This document shows positions 8,748 to 17,526 of a stretch of 64,000 nucleotides of DNA, piece by piece (position 1 is the stretch's first letter; each line of letters opens with the position of its first letter). The stretch is from positions 1 to 64,000 of the forward strand of contig JAAXJX010000052.1 of NCBI GenBank assembly GCA_012269595.1, given 5' to 3'. The notes beneath the pieces were generated by a model that was given only the letters and a program-made list of their open reading frames with translations, had not been told where the DNA came from and did not search any database. This stretch comes from Planctomycetia bacterium. Its GTDB lineage: Bacteria; Planctomycetota; UBA8108; UBA1146. A program made the translations under genes and the position numbers.

Positions 8748-9664
8748 TTCAGTTGATCGTGCGCCGCAGTGTCGCTTCTCTGATCACCATTTGGGCCGTC
8801 TTCACCATCAGTTTTTTCGTGATCCGGTCAGCCCCCGGCGGCCCTTTTGATGCGGAAAGAGATCCCCCTGAAGCGGTCAAGGCAGCGATCGAAGCCCGGT
8901 ACCAATTGGACGCTCCACTGTGGCAACAATATCTCAATCAGGGTTGGTCATGGCTGACCCTGAATCCGGGACCTTCACTTCGACAGCCGGATCACGATGT
9001 TGCCACAATTCTTGCAGCAGGAATCCCTGCCTCCTTTTTACTGGGAACGCTCGCGCTGCTCCTGGGAATCATTCTGGGAACCATTCTCGGCGTCATCGCC
9101 GCATGGCAACAGGATCGCTGGCCTGACAGGGTGATCACCCTCTTCGCTTCCATGGGGATATCCCTGCCGCTCTACGTGATTGCAGGATTGCTGATCCTTC
9201 TCTTCGCATTCCATCTGCCATGGCTCCCCCCTGCCGGATGGACTGCTGCTTCATCTGCTGTTTTGCCCATCATCTGCCTCGCTCTTGCACCTGCAGCTCA
9301 AGTCGCACGACTCTTGCGGAGTGGTTTGATTGAGGCCTCACAGGAAGACTACGCCAGAACCGCTCGATCCAAGGGACGCGGTGTGGTGGGGACTCTCCTC
9401 TTTCACTGCCTGCGACCCGCTTCCATACCGGTCACTTCGACTCTGGGCCCCACCGCCGCAGCGATGCTGACCGGATCCCTGGTCATCGAACAGATCTTTG
9501 CAATCCCCGGGGTGGGCATGCACTTCATTCAGGGGGCAATGAACAGGGACTATCCACTCGTTCTCGGTGCAGTGCTCCTCTATACCATCCTCTTGCAGAT
9601 CCTGACCCTGCTCGGTGACCTGTTGATGGGTTGGCTCGATCCGAGAGCGAGGGTCGAGGAATGA
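8744..9664 (+). CDS. OppB/DppB-type peptide ABC permease (set B)
   Basis: Membrane permease of normal family length (306 aa), six predicted membrane helices. Visible landmarks: N-terminal helix with the FFVIRSAPGGPFDAERDPP motif, the EAA loop (DYARTARSKGRG), the FAIPGVGMHF segment before the penultimate helix, and the ending GWLDPRARVEE. ATG at 8744 is chosen because it overlaps the stop of the binding protein by 4 nt. The next permease overlaps its own stop in the same way. Unlike its counterparts in sets A and D it has no periplasmic insertion. No ATPase gene is linked to this set, so it presumably uses the set A pair or one elsewhere. Confidence 0.93.
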   Translation: MIQLIVRRSVASLITIWAVFTISFFVIRSAPGGPFDAERDPPEAVKAAIEARYQLDAPLWQQYLNQGWSWLTLNPGPSLRQPDHDVATILAAGIPASFLLGTLALLLGIILGTILGVIAAWQQDRWPDRVITLFASMGISLPLYVIAGLLILLFAFHLPWLPPAGWTAASSAVLPIICLALAPAAQVARLLRSGLIEASQEDYARTARSKGRGVVGTLLFHCLRPASIPVTSTLGPTAAAMLTGSLVIEQIFAIPGVGMHFIQGAMNRDYPLVLGAVLLYTILLQILTLLGDLLMGWLDPRARVEE

Positions 9665-10530
9665 AACCTCTCAAGACCATACTCTCGGCCTTGTTCAAGG
9701 ACCCGTTCACTTTCGTCGCCATTCTTTGGCTGGCGATCGTCACCCTGACGGCTCTCTTTCTTCCACTGCTGCCTCTGGAGCTGTCCAATCAAACCGATTC
9801 CACCGTCGCCCTGAATGCGCCCTCTCAGGAACACTGGTTTGGAACCGACGCATTGGGACGGGACCTCTTCAGCAGAATCCTCAGGGGAACACGTATCTCC
9901 ATCGCCTGCGGAATTGCGGGTGCTCTCACAGCACTGATCCTGGGTGTCGGTTATGGATTGATCTCCGGTGGAGGCAGTGACCGCAGGGATCATTGGCTGA
10001 TGCGCCTGGTGGATCTCGTCGATTCGATCCCCCTCGTTTTTCTGGTGATTCTCGTCGCCAGTGTTTTGCGAGGTTCCGCGCTGGAAGCATCCGGAGGAGG
10101 TTTGGGAGTTTTCTTTGTGATCCTCGGAGCCGTCTACTGGACCCCCATGGCGAGGATCGTGCGCGGAGAAACCCGCGTCCTCCGTCATCGGGAGTGGGCT
10201 TTGGCCGCGACCGCTCTCGGAGTCCCGCAAAAGCGGATCCTTTGGCGAGAGGTTCTTCCCAACCTGATGCCGACCATCATCGTGACCGTCACCCTGATCG
10301 TTCCCAGAGTCCTTCTCTTTGAAGCGTTTTTGTCTTTCCTCGGATTGGGTGTCCAGTCACCTGCAGTTTCCTGGGGAACCCTCGCCCGGGATGCCTTTGA
10401 GGTTCTGAATCCGGTGCAAACCGCGTGGTGGCTGATCCTCTATCCGTCGGTCACTCTGGCTTCGACCCTGCTGGCGCTGAATCTCCTGGGAGACCAGTTG
10501 CGCAAGATACTCGACCCGAAGCAACGCTGA
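9661..10530 (+). CDS. OppC/DppC-type peptide ABC permease (set B)
   Basis: Second permease of set B, 289 aa, normal length. It shows the OppC N-terminal region (KTILSALFKDPFTFVAILWL), the HWFGTDALGRDLFSRI motif that opens the permease core, an EAA loop (EWALAATALGVPQKR followed by VLPN), the FLGLGVQSPAVSWGTL segment and the C-terminal LLGDQLRKILDPKQR. ATG 9661 overlaps the previous stop by 4 nt. The gene ends 3 nt from the end of the oppositely oriented set C permease, so no stand-alone terminator fits between them. It would work with the set B OppB-type subunit and an ATPase pair not encoded in this set. Confidence 0.93.
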   Translation: MKPLKTILSALFKDPFTFVAILWLAIVTLTALFLPLLPLELSNQTDSTVALNAPSQEHWFGTDALGRDLFSRILRGTRISIACGIAGALTALILGVGYGLISGGGSDRRDHWLMRLVDLVDSIPLVFLVILVASVLRGSALEASGGGLGVFFVILGAVYWTPMARIVRGETRVLRHREWALAATALGVPQKRILWREVLPNLMPTIIVTVTLIVPRVLLFEAFLSFLGLGVQSPAVSWGTLARDAFEVLNPVQTAWWLILYPSVTLASTLLALNLLGDQLRKILDPKQR

Positions 10531-10533
10531 GGG

Positions 10534-11436
10534 TCAGTCCTTCATTTTGGGATCGAAGGCATCCCGCAGACCGTCACCCAAAAGATTGAAACCGAGAACG
10601 GTGAACATGATGGCCACTCCGGGGAAGATGCCCATCCACGGCATATCTACCCAGTACTCTTTGGAGTCGACCAGCATCCGTCCCCAGGAAGGATTCGGAG
10701 GGGGCAAGCCGATACCGAGGAAGGAGAGCCCCGCCTCTGCCAGGATGTTTCCGGCGATCATCAGGGTTGAAACGACGACTACCGGTCCCATGCAGTTCGG
10801 CAACAGATGCCCGAGAAGTATTTTGGTATCGGTTTGACCAAGAGCCCGAGCTCCCAGCACAAACTCACTGCCCCGCAGGGAAATCACCTGACCCCGGACA
10901 ATCCTTGCGACTCCCGGCCAACCGACCAATCCCAATGCAGCAAAGATCACCATCTCATTGGGCTTTTCAAAGACCGCAAGAATTCCAATCATGAGCAAAA
11001 GACTGGGGAAGGCGAAGAAAGTATCGGTCAGGCGACTGATCACCATGTCGACACGTCCCCCACGGAAGCCGGCGAGGCTGCCCAGAATGAGGCCGATCAG
11101 AACTGCCACAGCAGTACCGACCAGACCTACCCGGAGTGAGATGCCTGCGCCGTAAACGATTCGCGTCCAGACGTCGCGTCCCAATTCATCGGTTCCCAGA
11201 GGATGCCCGGGAATTCCCGGAGGCTTTTGCCATGTCTCCGCACTGCGGAACTGTTCCGCGGCGGTGTAGGGGCCCGATCCATCCGCATGGTGTGGAACCA
11301 CCCACGACGGGAAAAAGGCGAGAACGACAACGATCAGAACCACCGCTGCTCCCAGCATGGCGAGCAGGTTCTTGCGCAGTCTCTTGAAGGCCATTTGAGT
11401 CGGAGATTTGCCGATGGTGCTAGCTGCGGTCATCAC
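10534..11436 (-). CDS. OppC/DppC-type peptide ABC permease (set C)
   Basis: Permease subunit of set C, 300 aa, last gene of its operon. It carries the usual N-terminal helix (LAMLGAAVVLIVVVLAFF), the PLGTDELGRDVWTRIVYGAG motif, the EAA loop (EFVLGARALGQTDTK with HLLPN), the FLGIGLPPPNPSWGRML segment and the ending LLGDGLRDAFDPKMKD. GTG at 11436 or ATG at 11433 are possible starts; the frame overlaps the end of the upstream OppB-type gene by about 17 nt. It converges on set B with a 3-nt gap. Both permeases of this set are of standard size. It would pair with the OppB-type partner upstream to import peptides. Confidence 0.94.
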   Translation of the reverse strand: MMTAASTIGKSPTQMAFKRLRKNLLAMLGAAVVLIVVVLAFFPSWVVPHHADGSGPYTAAEQFRSAETWQKPPGIPGHPLGTDELGRDVWTRIVYGAGISLRVGLVGTAVAVLIGLILGSLAGFRGGRVDMVISRLTDTFFAFPSLLLMIGILAVFEKPNEMVIFAALGLVGWPGVARIVRGQVISLRGSEFVLGARALGQTDTKILLGHLLPNCMGPVVVVSTLMIAGNILAEAGLSFLGIGLPPPNPSWGRMLVDSKEYWVDMPWMGIFPGVAIMFTVLGFNLLGDGLRDAFDPKMKD

Positions 11437-12367
11437 GAATCCTCGGGTCGAACCATGCGTAAGAAAGGTCCACCAGCAGATTGACGCCGATGAAAACGAA
11501 AGACATCAACAGGATGCCGCCGGTGATCAACTCCCGATCGCGCATCTTGATCGCTTCCACCACCTCGCGGCCCAATCCGGGAAGAGCGAAAACCGTTTCG
11601 GTCAATACCGCTCCCACCAACAAGTATCCAAAAGAGTTACCGACGACGGTGACAATCGGAATCGCAGCATTTCGCATGCCATGCTTGAGGACCACGCTCG
11701 CTTCACCGACACCCTTGGAGCGTGCCGTGCGAATGTAATCCTGGGTCATCACATCCAGCATCGCCGAACGGCTCAGGCGGGCGATGGTGGCAGACGACAG
11801 GAGCCCCAATGCAAATGCAGGCATCGCCAGCGATCTCAGGGCAGTCCAGGCGCTTGAATCGTCAAAACCGGTTCGCGGTAAACCCAGAGCAGGAGCCACG
11901 TAAATGATCATCAGAATCCCCAGCCAGAACACGGGCATGGAGACGCCCAGAATGGCGACCAGCATCGAAACATAATCGATGATGCTGCGACTTTTGACAG
12001 CCGAGAGAACTCCCGCACTAATGCCGATGAAGAGGGCCACCACGATGGAAAGCAGCGCCAATCGCAGCGTCACGAGAAAGGCGTCCTCGAGAATCTCATT
12101 GACGCTTTTGCCCGCTTTGACGTCCGATTCACCCAGATCAAAGTGAATGAAAAGGCGCCACAGGTATTTCCCGTACTGAATGATCAACGGATCGTTGTAT
12201 CCACGCTGTTCGTTGTAGGCGTCGACCGCTGCGGGATCCGCTCTTTGCCCAAGACGAATGCGTCCCGGATCACCGGGTATCGAGGCATTCAGCAAAAACA
12301 CGATCAGGGTGACCAGCAGGATCACCGGAATCGCCTGAAACAGTCTTCTCAGAGTATAGGCAAGCAA
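11420..12367 (-). CDS. OppB/DppB-type peptide ABC permease (set C)
   Basis: Permease subunit of set C, 315 aa. Landmarks: first helix with FLLNASIPGDPGR, the Arg-rich region and AVDAYNEQRGYNDPL preceding the core, the core helices, the EAA loop (DYIRTARSKGVGEAS), the FALPGLGREVVEAI segment and the ending SYAWFDPRIRDDRS. The start is read as TTG at 12367, because GGGAG lies 5 nt upstream of it; no ATG gives a complete first helix. The binding protein gene ends 14 nt upstream. With the OppC-type partner it forms the membrane channel; the ATPases are not encoded in this set. Confidence 0.93.
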   Translation of the reverse strand: MLAYTLRRLFQAIPVILLVTLIVFLLNASIPGDPGRIRLGQRADPAAVDAYNEQRGYNDPLIIQYGKYLWRLFIHFDLGESDVKAGKSVNEILEDAFLVTLRLALLSIVVALFIGISAGVLSAVKSRSIIDYVSMLVAILGVSMPVFWLGILMIIYVAPALGLPRTGFDDSSAWTALRSLAMPAFALGLLSSATIARLSRSAMLDVMTQDYIRTARSKGVGEASVVLKHGMRNAAIPIVTVVGNSFGYLLVGAVLTETVFALPGLGREVVEAIKMRDRELITGGILLMSFVFIGVNLLVDLSYAWFDPRIRDDRS

Positions 12368-12381
12368 GAGATCTCCCGTAC

Positions 12382-14091
12382 CTATCCCTGATTCCCGGCG
12401 TCGATCTCAACCAGATGCCAGCGGACGTAATTCCCCTGAACATCATCGCACATTCCCGTAGGGTTGTAGTTCCGAACATAGGGCTTGAGAAGAACCGTCT
12501 CCTGTCCGAAGAGCAGGAAGAGCCAGGGACTGTCTGCGATGATTCGGGATTCCGCCTGCTTGAGCAATTCCACGCGCTTGTCGGGATCGGTTTCTGCGTA
12601 GGAATCATCGATCAACTTGTCCACCTCAGGATTACTGTAGAAGGACACATTGCCCTGAGAGCCCTGATTCTTGGTATGGAAAAGTGATGCCAGGAAGTAT
12701 TCCGCATCGGGATAGGAAGCCACCCACCCCAAGCGGAAGAAAGGAGGCTCCCCCGCATCGGTCGCTTCGATGAAGGCAGCCCAGTCGAGCATCTTCAAAC
12801 CGATTTCGATGCCGACCTTTTTCAGATCCGCCTGAACCGCCTGGGCAATTTTTGCATTATCTCCCTGGGTGTTGAACCACAGGTCAACCGGAGGAAGGCC
12901 TTCACCATTGGGGTACCCCGCTTCTGCGAGAAGGGCCTTCGCTTTCTCTACATCCTGAGTGAATGCCGGGCGCTCACTGTTGTGCCCAAAGATTCCGGGA
13001 GGAAGAATTCCATTGGCGGGGTAGGAACGCCCTTCCAAAAGCACCTCACCCAAAAACTTGCGGTCGACCGCAAGATTGATGGCTTCGCGCAACTTGCGGG
13101 CACTGTCCGAATATCCAGCATAGGGAGATCCCTCTTTTTTCAGGTTGAACCCGTAGTACTGGACCGCCAGAGAAGGCCAGAAGCGGACTTCATTGGCACG
13201 GTTGGAGTTCTTCCATTTGGGATAGACCCCCTGGGTCGCGGCGAGAATATCGAAGTTTCCGGCTTTGTATTCTTCCAGTTGAGCCAGGGGCTCCGGGATC
13301 ACCCGGTAGTGGATTCCAGCCAGTTTGGGAGCACCCTCAAAGTAGTCCTGATTGGCGGTCAACTTCAGAGATACCCCCTCTTTCCACTCGGTGAGTGTAA
13401 AGGGGCCTGATCCAACGGGATTCCGTGAGAACTTGTCGCCGATCTCTTCGATCACCTCTCGTGGAACCGCCGCAGTATTGACCATCGCCAGCTTGTTGAT
13501 AAAGGGCGGGGACGATTCAATCAGGGTGATTCTCAGGGAATGGTCTCCCACAACCTCGATCCCGGGTATTTCCGGAGAGACCTCCTGTGATTTACTGGCA
13601 CCAGCAATCGCTTCCTTGGCTCCAACGATCTTCTCCACCAGATTGGTCCGCTTTGACCTGACCGAAGCCAGTCGCTGGATGCTGTACTTCATATCTGCAG
13701 CGGTCACCGTTCTCCCATTGGTGAAACGCACATCATCCCGCAACTGAATGTCGTAGACGCGACCGTCCCCGGAAATCGTCGGCATCTCTTTGGCGAGACA
13801 AGGCTCCAACTCCAGATCAGGTGTGTAATCGAAGAGGCTGGTAAAGAGTTTCGTCGCCACTCCTGAGGAAGTGGTATCGGACACCAGAATCGGATCCAGA
13901 TCAGGGGGATTGGTCATCAACGGGATGCGGAAAATGTTTTCAGGAGAAGGCGCAGCCACACTCTGGATTTCCTTAGGCCCGGAACTGGATGGCTGGCTGG
14001 TGCAACCCGTCATTCCTCCTGCCAGAAGCGGGAACAAAAGCAGAGCAGTGAATCGAAACAATCTCTGAAAGCGCAGAGTCTCGGAAAACAT
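12382..14091 (-). CDS. Peptide ABC transporter substrate-binding lipoprotein, family 5 (set C)
   Basis: Family 5 substrate-binding protein (569 aa), first gene of set C. The N-terminus has a basic region, a hydrophobic core (FTALLLFPLLAGGMTGC) and a lipobox-like site ending in Cys followed by a Ser/Pro-rich spacer (TSQPSSSGP), so it is probably a lipoprotein held on the membrane. Family landmarks include NPPDLDPILVSDTTS near the N-terminus, DGRVYDIQLRDDVRFTNGRTV and AGYPNGEGLPPVDLWFNTQG. ATG 14091 has a GAGG ribosome site 5 nt upstream. It has its own upstream region shared divergently with set D. The two permeases follow on the same strand. Confidence 0.93.
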   Translation of the reverse strand: MFSETLRFQRLFRFTALLLFPLLAGGMTGCTSQPSSSGPKEIQSVAAPSPENIFRIPLMTNPPDLDPILVSDTTSSGVATKLFTSLFDYTPDLELEPCLAKEMPTISGDGRVYDIQLRDDVRFTNGRTVTAADMKYSIQRLASVRSKRTNLVEKIVGAKEAIAGASKSQEVSPEIPGIEVVGDHSLRITLIESSPPFINKLAMVNTAAVPREVIEEIGDKFSRNPVGSGPFTLTEWKEGVSLKLTANQDYFEGAPKLAGIHYRVIPEPLAQLEEYKAGNFDILAATQGVYPKWKNSNRANEVRFWPSLAVQYYGFNLKKEGSPYAGYSDSARKLREAINLAVDRKFLGEVLLEGRSYPANGILPPGIFGHNSERPAFTQDVEKAKALLAEAGYPNGEGLPPVDLWFNTQGDNAKIAQAVQADLKKVGIEIGLKMLDWAAFIEATDAGEPPFFRLGWVASYPDAEYFLASLFHTKNQGSQGNVSFYSNPEVDKLIDDSYAETDPDKRVELLKQAESRIIADSPWLFLLFGQETVLLKPYVRNYNPTGMCDDVQGNYVRWHLVEIDAGNQG

Positions 14092-14376
14092 GACAACCTC
14101 ATTATCGACGAGAAACGGAACTCCCGGTCAATCTTGATCTGACAAGCACGGGTACGTCCGGAAGCAAGGTATACGAAAACCGGGAAAACTGCGACCTACC
14201 CGCGAATATTGGACCTTTTGGGCCTTTCACCTCACTCCCGAATCCCGTGGCGTTCCGGAGTGGATGGGTTATCCTCCCCGCTTGAGACCTGTTTTCCGCA
14301 GAGCAGACCCATTCGTCGCTCTGCCCATTGGAATCCCGGTCTGCAGGGTCAACAGAACGAAAAACAGGTACCCCAC
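14092..14376. promoter_or_regulatory. Divergent intergenic region between sets C and D, with a hairpin
   Basis: A 285-nt gap between two divergently transcribed binding-protein operons, so it should carry promoters and regulatory sites for both. I cannot assign a confident -35/-10 pair. A 7-bp perfect inverted repeat, GCAGAGC (14298-14304) and GCTCTGC (14318-14324), lies about 50 nt upstream of the set D start and could form a leader hairpin. An in-frame extension of the set D binding protein runs through this region, but the signal peptide shows that translation starts after it. Confidence 0.4.
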
Positions 14377-16335
14377 ATGATTTCGATTTCAAGAAACCCT
14401 CTTCGCTGGAGCGCTCTGTCCTTTCTGGCGATCACCCTGTTGATCGCCGGCTGTACAGCCGAAAGACCGGCAGCTCCTGTGACGCCTCCCGGCGAAGATG
14501 CTTCCAATCAACAGTCTGCAACGCAGGATACCCCCGCCAAACCCCGTGTTGTGCGAATCAGCAAAATGGATCGCCCGGAGGAACCGAAGCCGGACCCCTC
14601 CCAGCCCGTTGGTGTTCCCTCTCCCGCTTTCATTGGAGAAGTCAGCCCTGATGCCGTCGTCGTCGACCGCACCGGAACCTACGGTGGCCGATTTGTTTAT
14701 GCCATTCTGGGAGAGGTGGAGACCTTCAATCCGGTGGAACCGAAGGGGGCGACCGACCAGGAGATCCGTGCCCTCGTCTTCTCACCGCTGGTGACCTACA
14801 ACAACGGCAAATGGCAAACGGAACCTGCGCTTGCCAAGAATTGGGAAGTTTCCGATGACCAGTTGACCTGGACCTTCTTCATCCGCGATGGCATTCGCTG
14901 GGCCGATGGAGAAGAAATGAACGTGGAAGATGCCCTCTTCTCATTCCAGGCGGTATTTCACCCGCAGATCGCCACCAGTATCAAAGACGGATTCAAGCAC
15001 CCTGAAACAGGTGAGCTTCCGGAGGTAATGGCGGACAAGGAACGGAATGCCCTCGTCTTCAAACTGAAGCGGATCGATTCCCAATTCCTGACCCACGTCG
15101 GCAATGTCAGCATCATTCCGGAGCACAAGTGGCGCGATCACCTTCAGGAGAAGGATCCCACTCTTCTTCAACAGATGACTTCCAATGCAGACCCTGCCGA
15201 TCTTGTCGGCTGCGGCCCCTTTGTCCTCAAACAGTACGTCCCCGCTGAAAAGATCGTCTACCAGCGGAATCCCCACTATTGGAAAGTGGATTCTCGCCAG
15301 CAGCGTCTTCCCTATCTGGACGAGGTCGTCATCGTTCTCGTCAAGGATTCGAACCTGATGTGGCAAAAGTTTGAAGCGGGCGAATTGGACATCTTCGAAG
15401 ATGTTCCCGCCGACCATTTCCGCGAAGCGGTGGCAATGGAGAAGGAAGCGAAGGCGAGCCTGATCCGTCTCGGAGTCAGCCTCAACAGCAACTGGGTCTG
15501 CTTCAATCTTCACCCGGGGAAAAACCCGGATACCGGTGAACCTTTCGTCGATGAAGCCAAAGCCTACTGGTTCAACAATCTGGAGTTCCGCAAGGCGGTC
15601 AATCACGCCATCGACCGGGACGGTATCAAGCGTACCGCATTCCAGGGCAGAGCCACGGCGATCTGGTCCAGCATTACCCCGGGTAACAAATCCTGGTACC
15701 ACGCCGGAGTACCGAAGTACCCCTTCGACCTCGATAAAGCCAAAAAGATCCTCGATGACATGGGCTGGACCGACCGGGACGGGGATGGTGTTCGCGAGGA
15801 TGACCTGGGACGCAAGATCAGTTTCTCCCTGAACACCAACGTGGAGAACAACCTGCGCCAGCAGGTAGGCAACCTGATCAGCAAGGACTTGGTCAACCTC
15901 GGCCTGGAGATCAACTTCAAACCCATCGTCTTCAATGATCTGGTGACCAGCCTCCGCGACAGCCACAAATGGGACATGATCCTGCTCGGCTGGGGATCCG
16001 GTGTTCCGCCTGATCCGGCCAATGGCAAGAACATCACCCTCTCCAGCGGCCGCCTCCACGCCTGGTACCCGCAGCAACCGGAACCAGCCACTGAATGGGA
16101 AGCACGCATCGACAACCTCATGGCCATGATGGACGAGGAACTCGATGACAAGGTTCGCAAAAAGTACTACGACGAGGTTCAGGAACTGATCGGACAGAAC
16201 ATTCCGATCCTCTACCTGATCGCCGCCAACTCCTACGCTGCTTCCCAGGAGGGACGTATCGGCAATCTGTGGCCCAGCCTTCTGCGACCACAAATGACAT
16301 GGAATCTCGAATCCCTGTGGAAAGCACAACCCTAG
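14377..16335 (+). CDS. Peptide ABC transporter substrate-binding lipoprotein, family 5 (set D)
   Basis: Family 5 substrate-binding protein of about 652 aa. From ATG 14377 the N-terminus reads MISISRNPLRWSALSFLAIT and then LLIAGC, a textbook lipoprotein signal and lipobox, followed by a Pro/Gln-rich spacer of about 70 residues. The mature domain includes GTYGGRFVYAILGEVETFNP, LTWTFFIRDGIRWADGEEMN, KFEAGELDIFEDVPADHF and an EF-hand-like DRDGDGVREDD segment. Such Asp/Gly loops are common in this subfamily and may simply be part of the domain-III fold. It is longer than DppA and resembles the set A binding protein in having long loops. It heads set D, whose permeases also have periplasmic insertions. 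Substrate is not deducible beyond 'probably peptides'. Confidence 0.93.
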   Translation: MISISRNPLRWSALSFLAITLLIAGCTAERPAAPVTPPGEDASNQQSATQDTPAKPRVVRISKMDRPEEPKPDPSQPVGVPSPAFIGEVSPDAVVVDRTGTYGGRFVYAILGEVETFNPVEPKGATDQEIRALVFSPLVTYNNGKWQTEPALAKNWEVSDDQLTWTFFIRDGIRWADGEEMNVEDALFSFQAVFHPQIATSIKDGFKHPETGELPEVMADKERNALVFKLKRIDSQFLTHVGNVSIIPEHKWRDHLQEKDPTLLQQMTSNADPADLVGCGPFVLKQYVPAEKIVYQRNPHYWKVDSRQQRLPYLDEVVIVLVKDSNLMWQKFEAGELDIFEDVPADHFREAVAMEKEAKASLIRLGVSLNSNWVCFNLHPGKNPDTGEPFVDEAKAYWFNNLEFRKAVNHAIDRDGIKRTAFQGRATAIWSSITPGNKSWYHAGVPKYPFDLDKAKKILDDMGWTDRDGDGVREDDLGRKISFSLNTNVENNLRQQVGNLISKDLVNLGLEINFKPIVFNDLVTSLRDSHKWDMILLGWGSGVPPDPANGKNITLSSGRLHAWYPQQPEPATEWEARIDNLMAMMDEELDDKVRKKYYDEVQELIGQNIPILYLIAANSYAASQEGRIGNLWPSLLRPQMTWNLESLWKAQP

Positions 16336-16350
16336 GGTGAGGAAAAAGAC

Positions 16351-17526
16351 TTGCTGACTTTCAGCCTGCGCCGACTGCTGTCGATTCCGCCTCTGGTTCT
16401 GGTGGTTTCATTTCTGACCTTCCTGCTTCTGAAGCAGGCACCGGGTGATTTCTACAGCCAGATGGAAGCGGACCCCACCCGCTCCACCACTGAGGTCCTG
16501 CGCCAAAAAGAAAACGCGGGACTGTTGGTCAGGCTGGATCGAAACCAGTTGGTGGCCATCGGTGAGTTTTCGGATGACGGCCATCGCTGGTCCTTCGCAG
16601 ACGAAGGTGGAGAGCGGCCGGTGATCCGCAAGGATGGAACTCCGGTCCGCGCCAAAGAAGCCAGCCGCAGCCTGCTCAAATTCCAGATCGACGGAATCCA
16701 GTACCAGTGCGACGATGAGGCTGTGGTTTACCGCAAGGTGGGCGCCATCGAGGGTTTCTTCTCTTGGCTTTTCAATGCCCTGACTCTGGACTTTGGAACC
16801 TCTTACAAGTTCAACCGTCCCGTCTTCGGCATCATCGCCGAGAGACTGCTGAACACGTTGACCCTGTCGCTGGCCGCCCTGGTCATCGCCTATGGGCTGG
16901 GTGTTCCTCTCGGGATCTTCGCCGCCGTGAAGCCCAATTCCCGACTGGACCACAGCGCCGGAATCATCGCCTTCCTCGGCCTTTCGATTCCGACTGTTTT
17001 CTTTGCGTTGTTGGCAATGCTGTTCGCCTCGTATACCGGTTGGTTCCCCATCGGTGACATGCGTTCTCTGGATTACGACCAGTACGGATTCTTCGGCAAA
17101 ATAGCCAATCGGATCCATCACCTGTTCCTGCCCGCACTGGTACTGGGTACTTCAGCCATGGCGGGATACATGCGACAGGCCCGAGGAAACATGATCGAGG
17201 CGCTGGGTCAGGATTACGTGCGCACGGCACGCGCCAAGGGAGTGTCAGAACAGGGTGTCCTGTTCAAGCACGCCTTCCGCAATGCGGTCAATCCGCTGGT
17301 GACCCTGTTCGGCTACTCACTTGCCAGTCTCCTCAGTGGATCTTTGTTGGTTGAAATCGTCATGAACTGGCCTGGCCTGGGACGCCTGATCTTTGAAGCG
17401 ATCAGCGCAAAGGACGAGCCCCTGGTCCTTGCCAGTGTTTTGATCTCCACTCTGCTGCTGGTTTTTGGCAATCTGGCCGCGGACATACTCCTTGCCGTGG
17501 TGGACCCGAGGGTGAGGTTGTCCTGA
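16351..17526 (+). CDS. OppB-type peptide ABC permease with a periplasmic insertion (set D)
   Basis: Permease of 391 aa, about 80 longer than standard OppB. The first helix (LSIPPLVLVVSFLTFLLLKQ) and APGDFY motif are followed by about 100 residues of mixed charged sequence (about 40-140). The core then resumes with the GTSYKFNRPVF segment, membrane helices, the EAA loop (DYVRTARAKGVSEQG), the NWPGLGRLIFEAI segment and the ending VVDPRVRLS. The start is TTG at 16351, supported by GAGG with about 8 nt spacing and by the fact that the first helix begins right after it. The stop shares one base with the next ATG (TGATG). The insertion is smaller than in set A but lies at the same place. Confidence 0.9.
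   Translation: MLTFSLRRLLSIPPLVLVVSFLTFLLLKQAPGDFYSQMEADPTRSTTEVLRQKENAGLLVRLDRNQLVAIGEFSDDGHRWSFADEGGERPVIRKDGTPVRAKEASRSLLKFQIDGIQYQCDDEAVVYRKVGAIEGFFSWLFNALTLDFGTSYKFNRPVFGIIAERLLNTLTLSLAALVIAYGLGVPLGIFAAVKPNSRLDHSAGIIAFLGLSIPTVFFALLAMLFASYTGWFPIGDMRSLDYDQYGFFGKIANRIHHLFLPALVLGTSAMAGYMRQARGNMIEALGQDYVRTARAKGVSEQGVLFKHAFRNAVNPLVTLFGYSLASLLSGSLLVEIVMNWPGLGRLIFEAISAKDEPLVLASVLISTLLLVFGNLAADILLAVVDPRVRLS

Noticed and set aside
14941-16329. 462-codon open frame on the minus strand opposite the set D binding protein
   Set aside because: The plus strand has a clear lipoprotein binding protein; the antisense frame shows no domain and reflects codon bias.
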